A stretch of DNA of 64,000 bases from Nitzschia sp. DOCU1 (GCA_951394045.1 OX595988.1:3301352-3365351); one strand, 5' to 3'; shown: positions 1 through 12,100, counted from the first letter of the stretch. The notes: generated from the letters alone by a model not told the origin. Made by a program: numbers and translations.

Positions 1-182
1 ATGCCGCGTCCAGTTTTCGCGGAAGGAATGAATCATCGAATCATCATCTCTCGTTTCGTCGTCTCGTCGTCAGCTACCGTCTACTTACCCTTGATCCTGT
101 TTGGATTATATCCACGGTTAGAAGCTTTGACATCTCTCAGCATGGCCCTAATGGCAAGCCTGTTGCAAAAAGATAGATCCCG

Positions 183-1379
183 ATGATGTTGTCGTCTCCA
201 ACTAGAACAGTGGCATCGCCGGCATCTGTGCTACTTTTCGTGGCAGTTTCGCTGGCTCTTCCATGGCTAGTCATTTCTCAAAATACGAGAACGGCAGAAA
301 GTAGGTGATCGAGCTGGTTTTGTGTGGGCTGTACAGATATCATTTTCCGAGTGTCCAAGGTCTAACAAAAGATTCTGTCACGTCGTATCTTACAAGGTAC
401 TACGAAACGGTCGAGGACCTCGACGTCTTCCGGCGTTGACGACGGAATGGAAATTTACGACATTCTAAACGTTCAGCGGCCCGACGATTGCCCCTTTCCT
501 AGATGGAGGCGATGGTCTTGGAAGTGGCACAGTCGGTTGCTGCCACTATTACATTTTGGTCAGGGCGATACGTGTCCGCCCGATAGTTTTGTCAATCTAA
601 GAGTGCTCTGGAATAAGGCGTTGACATCACTAGACCGCAAGTCCCCGGCCAATGAAGCCTTGGATCACTACCCTACGTTTCATATGCTACCCCGGGTCTC
701 CCGCTGGCTTCTATTTCGGGCTATTCCCTTGTGGATGTATCCGCGGTGGATGCATGCCAACATTGAACTTCGAACAGTGTACTTGAATCGAGCCGTGGAA
801 GACGAAGTAAAGCATTTTCTCAGGGCTGGAAAAGTCAAGCAGTTTGAATTGGTTGTACTGGGTGGGGGATACGATATTCGATCGATACGGACGTTATCTC
901 GCTATCCAGAAGTGACAAAAGCCTGGGAATTGGATTTGGAACCGGTGATTGAATCCAAAAGGAAACTTGTGCAGAGGCTCTTCCAACAGCTCCCACAGCT
1001 ATCGTCTACATCCGATTCCTTGCGCTTTCGTGCTGTCGATTTGAATGATCTAGATCACGTGGGGCGCGTCCTGACAGAGATTGCGCAAGAAAGACCCCCC
1101 GATTATCATACCATAATCTTGACGGAAGCCATTCTCATGTATCTTGAGAATGACAAACCCGCCAAGATTATCGAGATGTGTAGGAAGCAATTTGGACCAA
1201 ACATTTCATGGCTTTTGGTTGACCGATTAAAAGATATACCCGATTCTGGCAAAGAGAGCTCGGCATTGTCCCGCAAGTTTGCTACAGAATACTTTACGAC
1301 CCTTGGATGGCAAGTTGTAGACTGGATGATGAAGCCGGGAGCAACTCGGCACATGGGGATTGTAAGGCCATCTACTTAG
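183..1379 (+). CDS. Leucine carboxyl methyltransferase-like protein with N-terminal membrane anchor (2 exons)
   Basis: The main reading frame from the ATG at 447 carries the methyltransferase signature. A SAM-binding loop LGGGYD lies near residue 195 of the spliced protein, an acidic ELD follows about 20 residues later, and a TEAILMYL motif lies near 282-289; together these are typical of the LCMT/PPM1 family, which methylates C-terminal carboxyls such as that of PP2A. I extend the gene 5' because an ATG at 183 opens a frame that meets a donor GTAGGT at 301 and an acceptor ACAAG at 392-396. The phase matches exactly (1+2), giving about 366 residues. The added exon encodes a hydrophobic segment (about residues 15-31), so the protein is probably a signal-anchored or secreted relative and not the classic cytosolic enzyme. 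The substrate is unknown. The family call is fairly sure; the first exon is an inference from splice phase. Confidence 0.8.
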
Positions 1380-1516
1380 GATGTTTCGTTGATATAGTCT
1401 CCGTTAAGTCTCCCGTCGTGTTATAGAGCAAGTCCTCTAGTTTGTCATTCAATTCATCACATTTTAATACTTTATGAACGTAGATAAAATTCTTCCGACC
1501 TCAACCTCCGCTATTC

Positions 1517-3733
1517 TCACGTGGCCATACGATCCATCAGTTCCGCCACCAGTGGTGAGCATTCCTTCGGAAACAATTCTTGGGCGGACATCAATAGGGG
1601 TTCCGTTTGAGCACGAGGAAGTTCTGGCAAGTTGGCGTTGGGATGTTGTGTCATGGCTTCCAGCGCTAGTAACCCTGCAACTTGCACACCCACCACTTGA
1701 GCATGAGCGGCCAAGGCATTCAGAATGGCCGTGACTCCGCTGACGCTGGCCACGACGGTGGCCCGATCCGCTCCACCCTTGCGAACAATGGCCGCCACGG
1801 CGCGGCACGCTTGTTCCTGAACTCCCGCGTCCCCAACATGAGCCTGCATGGCACCCACAATAGCTGCGACTGCACCGCTAGCCACCATGCTCACTTCACG
1901 GTGGCCGTCTGCCACTGCCAGACCTTGAAGTGCCTTGCAGGCTTTTTCTTGAACAATCAATTCGTTGGGATGGGCCTTCATCGCATTCACAACGCTTGCC
2001 GTTCCAGTCAAAGCTATTCGCAGAACCTCCACTGGCGGTTGATTCTCCAACATTTTTGCAATGGCAATACATCCCAACATCTGCACACCCGCATCTTCCT
2101 CATGAGCCCACATGCTTGTAGTTACTTCTTCCACAGTTACATCCGTTTGCTGAACAAGCATGATTGCATCGTGATGTTCATCCTTGACTACACCTCGCAG
2201 TTTCTTGGGCATTCGGCCTGGAAACTTTTCGTCCTTGGAATCTTCCTTGTCTCCGTCCTCATGAAAGGAGAGTTCATTGGCGGTGTTGTCATCATTAGTG
2301 GCTAGAGTGCCATCTTCGGCCATGCTCAAGGCACGCCTTAGCGAAGGATGATCTTCTAGCTGCAATTGCTGAAGCGCTTCCGGATAGGCATCGTACAGAC
2401 TCTTGATACCGCCGCCGATCCATTGTTTTCCCGAACAAGCCGTGACGGCCAAAGTCAGAGGATATCTCCCTTGAGCATCGGCCATGCCAGCAGCCTCTGG
2501 GAACTTGTAAAGCAGTTCGTCCATGACATACTTGGTATAAAAGGCCGGGTAGTGATGATTATTCTCGTGGCGAGACGTGACCTTGGGTGGCTGACTAGCA
2601 GCGGCATAGTGCAGGGGCAGATTTCCTTGGGGGTCCACTCGAGTCAAGTCTTGGGCATTTGTCTCCACTATATATCTCAACAGATCCGGTGGGGTTTCTA
2701 CTTGCACTGCACAATGGACAATTCCCCATGGAGACGTAGGCGACGGCAAGTTGGTCGGCTTCAAAAGCAATTCAATGAGCTTCCACGTATTCCCAGCCGC
2801 CATTTTGTACTTGAGCCGATGATCCACCACTTGAGGTCGTGAGTTATCGCCCGCAAAGAATTGCTCGGAAATATCAAATTGCCTTGTAAATCGACGATAC
2901 AACAAACTCAATGGTTTGTCACCATCACTAGAATTGCCCTTGCCGGCGTTGTAAGGATAGGCCGTGTGCAAGAGGGCAATATAGTCGACCGTGGGTGCTG
3001 CCGCATAAAAGTCATCGGGTAACACTTGTAGAGCACGATACAAGGGAGTGCAACCTCCTGTCGCATCCCCACTTTCGTAGACTACATCATTTTGTTCCAA
3101 ATACTTAACGGCAGCCTGACGATCTCCGTCAATCAAATGCGCCACTACAATGGCTCGTTCCTTCCAATTGTATCTGGAATTATACAAATCATTTGTTGTT
3201 GCCCCAGAAGTTTCATCTGCATCTGCAGAAGTAGCAGCAGCAATGGATGGATCCTTCTCTTCTCCATAAGGATTAAAGTGTGTGGTGGGCGCAATCGCAT
3301 AATGCAAGGGAATATTCTGGGCAGCATCCACTTGACGTAACGCCCCCGCATCACTCGCAATCAAAGTGTCGATAATTTGCAACAATTCCGAAAACAAGGT
3401 CTGATCCGAATTCAAGGTTTCCGCATCCACCAACCGACAGGCCAAATGCAATGGCGTCGAACCTGTGGTAGGATTCTTCCATTTGGCAGCCATGGGTTCT
3501 TGTTGACAATGCTCGAGGATTTTTTCATAAACCAGCCGCCGTTCGGCCGATGGTTGATGCGAGATCTGTTGAGCCTTGGCTAATAGTCGATACAGACGTT
3601 CCGGTCGGTCGGCCCGGACTTTACTGTGCAACAATGCCTCATCGTCTTGAGAGTATGCGGCTGCCAGAGCTTTGTTGTCTGTGGCATTGGCGACGCCTCC
3701 ATTGTCAATGGCTTTACTGCTGGAACAACCCAT
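1517..3733 (-). CDS. Ankyrin-repeat and armadillo-like repeat protein, putatively N-myristoylated
   Basis: This is a single-exon gene of 738 residues. It starts MGCSSSK, a textbook N-myristoylation and palmitoylation sequence, so membrane attachment is likely. Ankyrin-type motifs recur between about residues 90 and 480 (TPLHLACR, IPLHYAIA, TPLYRALQ, LPLHYAAA, YPLTLAVT), in the spaced layout common in diatom ankyrin proteins. An acidic linker near 490-520 is followed by armadillo-like units at about 570-700, with repeated AxxAIVxAMxAH segments and QExAC. Both repeat types are protein-binding scaffolds and no catalytic domain is visible. The specific partner cannot be told. The start is supported by the myristoylation motif right at the ATG. 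Confidence 0.85.
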   Translation of the reverse strand: MGCSSSKAIDNGGVANATDNKALAAAYSQDDEALLHSKVRADRPERLYRLLAKAQQISHQPSAERRLVYEKILEHCQQEPMAAKWKNPTTGSTPLHLACRLVDAETLNSDQTLFSELLQIIDTLIASDAGALRQVDAAQNIPLHYAIAPTTHFNPYGEEKDPSIAAATSADADETSGATTNDLYNSRYNWKERAIVVAHLIDGDRQAAVKYLEQNDVVYESGDATGGCTPLYRALQVLPDDFYAAAPTVDYIALLHTAYPYNAGKGNSSDGDKPLSLLYRRFTRQFDISEQFFAGDNSRPQVVDHRLKYKMAAGNTWKLIELLLKPTNLPSPTSPWGIVHCAVQVETPPDLLRYIVETNAQDLTRVDPQGNLPLHYAAASQPPKVTSRHENNHHYPAFYTKYVMDELLYKFPEAAGMADAQGRYPLTLAVTACSGKQWIGGGIKSLYDAYPEALQQLQLEDHPSLRRALSMAEDGTLATNDDNTANELSFHEDGDKEDSKDEKFPGRMPKKLRGVVKDEHHDAIMLVQQTDVTVEEVTTSMWAHEEDAGVQMLGCIAIAKMLENQPPVEVLRIALTGTASVVNAMKAHPNELIVQEKACKALQGLAVADGHREVSMVASGAVAAIVGAMQAHVGDAGVQEQACRAVAAIVRKGGADRATVVASVSGVTAILNALAAHAQVVGVQVAGLLALEAMTQHPNANLPELPRAQTEPLLMSAQELFPKECSPLVAELMDRMAT

Positions 3734-5498
3734 GATCCAATGTTATTTGTATGATAGAGTAAAAACGTTGAAGATTATGTGCCTTTCTAGTGGTACACGT
3801 GCAGGTCGAATCAAACGAAGGCTGCACTCGGATCGATGGACAAGAGACTACCCGTGGTAATAACACGATCTTAACACAAGAGCGCAAGGTGGGGTAAAGA
3901 CTATGATGAATCGTTCAATGTCTTTCGTCGAATGTAGAAAAGACGCGAGAGGAGTAACGACGACAAGTGTGAGCAACAATGGCTACTTGCTAGCGGTAGT
4001 TGCCAATGATGCAGGGCGGTTGACCATGGCGAATAACCAAGCCGTTCCCGCCTCGCTCGGCGCGCTTTATATGGAAATCCGCGTACGCGGGAAACAGCAA
4101 AAGATAACGTATTTTAACATAATTTTAGAAGAACTGGAGGAAGAAACCATAAAAAGCATGTTAAAACCACTTGGATTAAGTACATCATCTAAAGCTTGCA
4201 ATCCTTGCAATTCAACCAGTCGTGTACCATAATGCGGACGGGCTCGTCAACAGACTTCATTTTCTTCATGCACGAAGATATGATTTGGGTTGGCATCAAC
4301 TCTTTGACGTCCAATGCAATCAACGTTGCCTACTACCAAAGATTATAACAATGAGGTATGCAGTCGCTACTACATAGGGATTTTGTTGACTACCCACGGA
4401 CGACGACTTTGAGAGCCGCCGTGTCATTCATTACTATACTAAGGTCTCTGGACCGTCGTCACACCAGCAACAAAGCAAAGAGTATGGATACTGCCACCAA
4501 ACTACTAGAAAGCCTACCGCCGGTAGTACTAGCTTCTTGATCCACCACACGACGAGTGAGACGACGAACGAGGAAGGATCATTGCTCTTGTTGATTAACT
4601 TTGAATGAGTACCTACTACTAGGAACATCGTTTGCTTTTCAAGACAATAGCTGATGTTGGTAGCCGTTGACCATGGAAGTTGGGGGTACTAGCTGCTAGT
4701 ACTACTACTAGTAGCTAGAGAGGGCGAGCTTTTGTTAGGGAGGCTACGACTATCATCCTGAATTGGTCTATCTGCACTAGTCTTATGACGGGGGTGAGTG
4801 GGGCTGTTATTAAGTTACCAATTTGTTCAGAGTGCTGCTGTCCTCTTGGCCAACAAGCATGCAAAAGCACGCGGCGTCAGCTGGATTTCGAGATCTCTCA
4901 GAGCCCTCATGTTCCCAAATTTGTAACATGATGCGTATTAGATCCCACGAAACGCCACAACTCATTGATTTTGAAGGCGTGAGAGATCCTTGTTGTGCGA
5001 TAGACTACCGTAGCCTGAAGCAATAGTTCTATATTCTTGAGTTTCCTTTACTTTCTCTTGGTCTTGTGGAGAACCAAAGCACCGCTCTAGTGATCTTGTC
5101 CGCGGTCCCCAATCATCATGCCGGTGGCATATCTATAGAATTGATGGGGCATATATCCACTCAAGGACAAAATCTACCTGGAGCAAGCGGGTATATGTGC
5201 CCGGAACCTGCTCATAAAGATAGCGAACGCCGTTGTATGTCGGGTCATCAGTTTATCTCAGTCATCGTCCCACGAAACTCGCCAGATGGGAACCCAACAG
5301 CTTCTGACAGGGCCGCAAAACGATTCATTCTTCATTTCTTCCACATCTTCCGACGAGTGAGTCTCGACCGACCTTCAAGTCTCTAGCATCCAGGGATCGA
5401 GCTATTATAAACCACCTCAACGAAGATTTATATTATTACTTTTCCACAAATCAATGATGAAATATTGAACACTCAAGATTTCAAGACGAAATGTTAAA
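3734..5498. other. Intergenic region without a convincing gene
   Basis: The 1.77 kb lies between the divergent starts of the ankyrin gene (minus) and the unknown-family gene (plus), so both promoters should be here. Open frames of 60-110 codons occur, but none has a recognisable domain. Between about 4505 and 4720 there is a cluster of CTAG-centred palindromes (ACTAGT, GCTAGT), with a CCGCCGGTAG next to it. Confidence 0.6.
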
Positions 5499-6350
5499 AT
5501 GGGAATCGCAGAAGTAAACACTGGAAACCGACTCGAACGGGAAGATCCGTCCGGAAATGGCTTGAGATCAACCCAAGAAGAGTGTGCCTGTGTGGCGTCA
5601 GAAGGCTGGGGCTATGACCCGAAAAAACTCAAGTCTGTCCACTTTGACGAACGAGTCCGAGTGAGGCGAACTTACCGCCACGACGAAATGTCCACTGAAG
5701 AAAGAAAATGTTGCTGGTACGCGAAGGATGAACTTCGATCGATCCACGGCGACAATCGCAGAACAGTCTCGCACATGCAAACGATTGCTGATATGAGGGA
5801 GAGGGCCAAACCATGGGGTGTGATCTTCTTGGAAATCCCATCGGAAGATTCTGTCGACAATGATATTCAAGAGGATGAGTCAATGATGTGCAGCAGAGGG
5901 CTTGAACATATGGTGGGACAAGAACCCGAGAGGCGACATGATCGTCGTTTGAAATACTTGTTTGCTGTAGTGGACCACCAGGAAAGGGGTTCACTAAATT
6001 ATGACAGCTCGTTCTCGGCAAGCAATAATTGGGACGAGTCCCTACGATATCAAGACGCAGAAACTTTCGCGCAGAGGTGGGAGAACTGGGAGATTGTAGC
6101 GAATGCTTGCATTGCAGCTTCTAGAGAGTCGAAGGAGCGCGCTCGTAGATTGGGCCTAGAAGACGAAAAGACAGCAGCTCAATTCACTAAGGCGCAAGTG
6201 TCCACACTTTTGAATGAATTGTTGTTATGCACCCCGCCCTCAACGAAGAAGACAAGGTGCAAGCTGCCTGCTGCTCGTGCTGGTTCCACAAGACACGCTC
6301 GTGGTCCTTTGAGCACTATTCAAAGATCGTACATTCCCAACGCCGCCTAG
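5499..6350 (+). CDS. Diatom/stramenopile family protein of unknown function, long form
   Basis: Protein of 283 residues in one exon. It contains the layout I know from a large uncharacterised stramenopile family: a VHFDERVRVRRTY-like strand near residue 48, an EERKCCWYAKDELRSI block near 65-80 (Trp-Tyr followed by an acidic helix), then RGLEH near 132 with a basic RRLKYLFAVVDHQ helix, and a C-terminal helix with SRESKERARRLGLED. No catalytic motif is seen. A shorter paralogue lies 0.9 kb downstream on the same strand (7288-7821), so this is a small tandem pair. The start ATG is the first in the frame. The last 40 residues are basic and low in complexity. Function unknown. Confidence 0.75.
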   Translation: MGIAEVNTGNRLEREDPSGNGLRSTQEECACVASEGWGYDPKKLKSVHFDERVRVRRTYRHDEMSTEERKCCWYAKDELRSIHGDNRRTVSHMQTIADMRERAKPWGVIFLEIPSEDSVDNDIQEDESMMCSRGLEHMVGQEPERRHDRRLKYLFAVVDHQERGSLNYDSSFSASNNWDESLRYQDAETFAQRWENWEIVANACIAASRESKERARRLGLEDEKTAAQFTKAQVSTLLNELLLCTPPSTKKTRCKLPAARAGSTRHARGPLSTIQRSYIPNAA

Positions 6351-7287
6351 TTGTGACCTCCACAGTGATGGGCGCACCGATTCAATTTTCAATTTTGATA
6401 AACCCTACTAGAATTATGGTAGAAACAAGAGCTCAAGAGCATTATGTACTACTAAGTTAGCGAAGAGCATTGCTTGGTACGAAAGCGTCGAATTAGCACC
6501 TCCCCTGGTGTCTACTCTAGAGTCTACTTATCTCGTCCGTCTTCGCACAATTTAGGGAAAGAAAGTCAAGACTAGTTCCAAACTGAGAGCCTTCTGGACA
6601 GCTGCCTGATTGAAGCTCTACGTGCATATCCGACCTATCTGATTCCCGCAAGACCCTGCCATTCGTTGCAAACAACGGGGTCGCTTCGTCTACTACTACT
6701 TGCAGCAGCTGCCTTGACGATCGAAGGAACGATTTCATCGTTATCAGTCGTACCAACGGTTTCATTGAAGAAGAATAAGTCTCCATTTCTTCTTTCTAGC
6801 GAGAGACTTGGCGTGTATTGACAAAGTATAGAAGACTCGAATGTTCCCACTTTACAGAGTTGTTGGTTCTCTTCAGCTGGTGATGGTCCGAGTTACTTCT
6901 ACCCCGATTGAAAAAAGGGTCCAATTTTGTGGGTCAACGGCTAGATTCTCGTTTTGGGGGCTGGCTTCCAATTCATCGATCGCCGACGTGACATCGCTAT
7001 GGGTGTTCTTGTGTTCTTGCCAGAGATGCGGAAAATCGGTGCCAAGCAGCTATATTTTTGGATATGCCCTATCATAATTAAAAATGTATCAAGGAATGCT
7101 AGGGGTATTCTGCGACATCGATCGGCAGCGGTTGTTCTCGTTCTTGCTTCTTCTTTTGGTCATTTTCCTCTAGCAGTCTTTCCCCCTTGCGGTGGTGCAC
7201 CATAAATCCTTTTCTCACATTTCTTCATGCCGAAGCTGTGATAGTCTTGTAACACAAAACAAAGATCTTATCTAACACCCCAACAAC
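6351..7287. other. Spacer between the two unknown-family paralogues
   Basis: I see no supportable gene here. It holds the 3' end of the first paralogue and presumably the promoter of the second. Open frames of up to about 90 codons on either strand have no domain signature. Confidence 0.5.
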
Positions 7288-7821
7288 ATGATTTCACTGG
7301 CTGAACTCTTACCAAGAATAGACAAGTCTCCCGAGCTCTGTCCTACTGACACCGTTATGAATATGGCTGAAAAGCAGCAGCAACAAGGTCGAAAGCGCCA
7401 GCGAAACAAGACGGTGTCATTCAGTGACGTTGTCCGGCAAACGCAAACTTATTCCATCGACGAGGTACAAGATTGCTGGTACAGCGGGCAAGAATACCAA
7501 GCTATGAGGGAAGAGATCCGAACATCTGTCGAACTCATGGCAACGCACCACGTTGTTGCTGACGAGATCCACGTGAGCCAACGAGGCTTGGAAATGTATG
7601 ACAAGTATGCTGCGCGAACCACTCGCGAAGCCCAAGTGAGAGCCTTCTGGGCTGTCGTACAGCGACAAGCTGCAGGATATGGACAGGAAGATCCTTCGTT
7701 TTTGGCTTCCGCCATTGCGGAATCATACGCGCTGGAAACTCGCAGCCGTAAGATGGCCGCGTACCTGGTCGGCATTGCCGATGAAAGATTTGCGCTTCGC
7801 TTCTTGCAACAAGAAGAATAA
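7288..7821 (+). CDS. Diatom/stramenopile family protein of unknown function, short form
   Basis: Protein of 177 residues, paralogous to the 5499-6350 product. The shared blocks appear in the same order: VSFSDVV near residue 47, DCWYSGQEYQAMREEIR near 64-80, RGLEMYDKY near 99, a basic/aromatic FWAVVQRQ helix near 119, and a C-terminal helix with TRSRKMAAYLVGIADE. It lacks the long insertion and the basic tail of the neighbour. The ATG at 7288 is used, but the ATG at 7357, just before a basic KRQRNK stretch, would also give a complete domain. No enzyme motif is visible, and the role is unknown. Confidence 0.75.
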   Translation: MISLAELLPRIDKSPELCPTDTVMNMAEKQQQQGRKRQRNKTVSFSDVVRQTQTYSIDEVQDCWYSGQEYQAMREEIRTSVELMATHHVVADEIHVSQRGLEMYDKYAARTTREAQVRAFWAVVQRQAAGYGQEDPSFLASAIAESYALETRSRKMAAYLVGIADERFALRFLQQEE

Positions 7822-8541
7822 AGCACCGGCGGCTGGCGATGGAGACGCCTGCCACTCGTCATGGGGCTGACATTGGCTTGCCTCCACCCCCCCCGCTAGC
7901 CTGAACGAGGCGCAGCATTACAAAGTCCGCAACAGCTGCAGACATTTTGATTGTTCCTTTTTTAGAGCGATACAGTATACTATATGAATATAACTATTAG
8001 ACAGAATCACCGAACTATACATACAATGCAAGCTTCTAGAATCAAGGCTGTGTCTATCAGGCTTGACACTCTAAAAGTTTTGGTATCATAGATGTAGCCA
8101 TTGGCCACACCGAAATGGCTCTCCCCTCACTCAACTCCACAAATTACTCTCGGACAACCACCACAGGTAGCTTTTAATGTTTAGACAACCACTCTTGGCC
8201 GCTTTTGCCTATTACTACTAGTAGCAAGTACACACAGCAAGGGCACAACAGTCAGGGTACAGCTGAATGCAGCACTACCGGTAGCTACTAGTAGGCGACG
8301 ATTCCGATGGTTGTGTTTTCACGCACATGTGCTGCTAGTAGACGAAGCGTTCGTCATTGCCAATCAATCGCAAGCCCAAAGAAAATCCACTGTGGGACGC
8401 TTCCCCACACGACGCACTCATCCTCTGATTCAACTTGAAGTCGGGGCTCACGTTATTGGATTATTTTAGCGTGAGCCCTTCCCGCCAGAATTCATGATAA
8501 AAAGAATTTATATACAATTTTAATTGTTCTCTTTACCGTTC
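7822..8541. other. Spacer upstream of tRNA-Trp
   Basis: No gene is visible. It contains a C-rich run near 7886-7893 and a group of trinucleotide palindromes at about 8212-8292 (TACTACTAGTAG and ACTACCGGTAG), the same motif types that mark other spacers in this window. Confidence 0.5.
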
Positions 8542-8615
8542 GGCTCCGTAGCTCAGTTTGGCAGAGCTTTGGTTTCCAAAACCAGCGGTCGCGCGTTCAA
8601 GTCGCGTCGGGGTCA
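8542..8615 (+). tRNA. tRNA-Trp (anticodon CCA)
   Basis: The sequence folds as a full cloverleaf. The acceptor stem is GGCTCCG with CGGGGTC (two G-U pairs), followed by discriminator A. The D stem is GCTC/GAGC, and the anticodon stem TTGGT/ACCAG encloses loop TTCCAAA with anticodon CCA. The T stem GCGCG/CGCGT has loop TTCAAGT. Internal pol III boxes are present: the A box begins TAGCTCAGTTTGG and the B box reads GTTCAAGTC. A run of five T at 8620-8624 is a fitting pol III terminator. There is no intron and no encoded CCA, as expected for a eukaryotic nuclear gene. Confidence 0.93.
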
Positions 8616-9103
8616 TATATTTTTGCATTTGTTTTTGACCTCATTAGTACATATGCAACGGTTTGACTTGTAGCCCCATCCAGGACCAGGATTCATTCAT
8701 ATTGCATACAAGCAAACTACCGGTAGTAGATGGCCATTTTGCACTTCGCCAACACCAAGACGACAGGCAATAAAATATTGCGGAGGGGATCCTTCTTGGT
8801 TCTCTCTGCCCACTTTTGACTTCGTCGACTAAATTTACCCGCGCGCGGTATGGTACTTGGGCCATTGTGTATGGAATCAATTCTACCACGACCAAGAAGC
8901 TCTGAGGCTCACACGTATTTCGATCCGAAGCAACAAACAAGGGACGCAGGACAGTTGTTTTGATTAAGCCAAAACCTACGGGAGAATCCACTACAATTAG
9001 TAGTAGAGTATTGAAGGAAGTGGTACTCGTACTGGAAGGGTAGTAGTTGCTACTCAGGCTAGAGATCTGCCAACAGCGGGAGAACACAACATTACCGCTG
9101 TGA
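8616..9103. other. Spacer between tRNA-Trp and the GT25 gene 3' end
   Basis: After the pol III T-run no gene is supported. A 163-codon minus-strand frame here overlaps the end of the GT25 gene and has no recognisable domain or typical composition. ACTACCGGTAGTAG occurs near 8716-8729. Confidence 0.45.
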
Positions 9104-12100
9104 CTAGCTTCCGCTGTAAACAATGTCAGTGTCACGTTGTCGCCAGTTGCGACTACTGGAAGGGAGACCCCCCAGACTTCCTACCCTCTGACTGCAAAGG
9201 GGGGCGGATGCCGCAAATGCCCGAAAGCGCAAGATCCGTCGCAAGTCCTCTCGTCCAATAGATGGGTCTTGGAGTGGCTTGGAGCTAACGCCGACGCCTA
9301 AAGCATTGCCGAAGACATTGTCCCAGTTGTTAGTAAAGATGAGCTGTCCAATCCAGCTGTCAACGGGTCCTCTGACTGGCAACTTGTTCTTCAGATAGCG
9401 GGCGCCTTCCAGAGACAAAATATAGCCCGTCAAGTACCAAATGGAAGTTGGAATCGCAAGCTGCGACGAAAAGGGGACCAGTGGAGCCGTCTTGGGCCGG
9501 CTGTAGCCCAAGGAACAGAAATGGAAGTCGCGGGGTAACTCCTCGAGCAGACAGGACAAGCGTTCCGAAAAGCGGTCAACGAGTATGGCGTCGTCTTCCA
9601 AGATGACGCAAACAGGAGTAGGTCCCATGCCATCGTTGGAGGGGAATAGATTTGGTCCGCATGCGTAGCCACTGATCAGGAAGCGCTGTCGAGTCTCACC
9701 CGGGTTCCGAAAGAGGGCTCCTAGAGTACTTTCGGGCGATTCAAATTTTGAAAGGGAACGCTCCACTCCTCTCCAGCAAGCAAGGTGCGACAGAGCACAC
9801 GCTTTTTCGCTTGGACTTATAAGGACTGACTTATCACTGTCAGGTGCTTCATTGTCAAAGGGCTTGAGTTCGTTTGGGACCCAGTGGGTTTGCACCACAG
9901 CGTTGAGGTCCGCTTGCCCTCCCCCGACAAGTTGAACAAGGCGGCGCTCTACTTCTGCTGCTTTGCCTTGTCCGTCAAACGCAAAAGCTCCGAAGTATCC
10001 TCCCAATTCGCCAGAATCAGTATCTTGATTCAACGTGACAACGCCCTTCAAAACAAGCAAGCGTTCCCCCACGGCTTGCGACAAGAATGCAGCCAATCGA
10101 TCGGGTCTCCGCTCGAGATTGATCACCCGTACAGTCACAGCATGGGCCATTGCCTCAATAGAATGCATCATCTCAAAAAATGACGAAGTAGGTTCGACTT
10201 TGTCTTGCAACTGACTCATTGTCCAATCTACAAGTCGAAAGGCGCGCTCGGCGTCGGAACACGTTTGGCAGCTGCGGAGGGCTAGAGCTATCATGGACGA
10301 GACCATTTCCGTGTCTTGTTGAGTTAGCCACTCGACCCATTCTTCGGAATAAGACTGAAGGGTCTTGATGCCAGTTTTGTTTGGGGCGAATATCATGGGG
10401 GTCTTCACCACTCGGCGATAGACTTCCAATTGTCGTAACTCCAATTGTGCCTTGGCGGTGACGCATGCTCGAAGTTTCTCTTGGACGGTCGATGCAAGAT
10501 CCGGATCGAAGGAACCTGTTTGCAGCTTTGCAAGTGATACTTGAAACGTCTCGTCGACTCTGCGGGCGTCGCCATGAACGACAAGCGCAAAAGTGGTGGC
10601 AGCTGTTCGTTGCTCGTCCCGGCTCCCTTCTCGACTTGAGTCGTCGCTGGCCAGAAAGCGGTCCAATTCCTCCATGAGAGCTGTGGAAGAATCTGTGGAA
10701 GTCTCGGTGTCAGGCAGCCATTTCCAATGCTTTCGATTCCAATGCTTCTGAAGCCTTTCGTAGGAAGCTAGCTCGACTTTCGACAGGTCAGTCATGCGGT
10801 CGTCCAAATGCGGTTGGCTGCGGACGCGATAGAGATCGGCGGTACATTCCCAGACGAGCTGCAGTGTTCGGCCAAAGCTCTGAGATTTGGCTATGATATC
10901 TTTGGCCATCGAATCGAGCAATCGTGGCGACTCTGCTTGAGCACCAGTGGGCGACGGTGGGACGTTAGACAAAAGAATGGCTTCAAGCACACAAAAGCTG
11001 TGCACTGGAGGCAATCTGGGATGATCTTCCAAAGCAAGAGACGGTGCTGTCGCTAAGACATATGCCCAGACAAATCGATAGGCCCTGTCGTAGTCGTGTC
11101 GGAACATGTAGACGGTTGCGACAACTTTGGCTAGTAGGCATCGTTCCATCAGGGCGGCAAGGCGGACAAAGCTTTTGGATCCAAACGGAATAATCGTCCC
11201 ATGTGATGATGCTTGTCCCCCGATAAGGTAATCATCCTCTTCTCCTGCGTCACTGACCTCATCCATATCCACTTTTCGTAACCCTGACGAGGAATAGTGC
11301 ATTGCCTTCGTCACGAGCCTCGTAGCCCGATCCTGAGTTGTCCAGGAATCTACAATTTCACCCTCCAGAGACTCTATCAAATTCGAGACAAACGACTCTC
11401 GACCACGCATACCCAACAGGAGATATTGCAGACTTTTTTCATCGGCTTGGAGTTTGGCATCATTTTCGCCAGCTGGATTCTCCTCATCCGTGAATGCGAC
11501 GATTGCTCGGTCATACTTTGGCGCCTGCTCAGCGGTCACGCCATCTAGTGCTGGGCAAAAGACGTCCATATAGCACAGGCAAGTCAGTAGTTTTTCTACC
11601 CCAGCCACTGCGGGGTGCTCCCTGGTACGAGCTCCATCCATTGTCGACATGTAGCAAGGAATGTAGTCGCCATTCGTCATCCAAAATGGAAAACAGTAGG
11701 CAGGTGCGTCATGGTCGGCTTTGCATTCAGGAACATACTTGATACGGGTCAAAGCCTTTAGGAATTGAAACAAATCAATAGCCACGTCTTGATCGGATCG
11801 TCTGCGAAAGATATGTCGCTTGCGTGGCGTGCTGTCGCCCCCAGCGGATGGAGGCACACTCTCATCCTCTGGCAGTGGTGTTGTTGACTCCTGTTCGGGA
11901 GGAGGGTTGCTCGTATCAATAGCTTCGTCTTCTACTTCTTGTGCTTCCACCAAGGCAATGCCCAGCTCTTTCAAAATCTCTTGCACTAGCATTAGCTGGT
12001 CGACAGCCAGTTGCACGTCGGGGGAAAGACACTTTGACTTCGTCATGCGATGACTACCGGTAGTTGGAGTAGACTCCTTGACAGTGGAACGAGCCAGGGG

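Noticed and set aside
3903..4232. 109-codon plus-strand frame
   Set aside because: No domain, no homologous copy in the window and an ordinary composition for spacer DNA.
8644..9135. 163-codon minus-strand frame after the tRNA
   Set aside because: It overlaps the GT25 gene end on the same strand in another frame, and its sequence has no recognisable feature.
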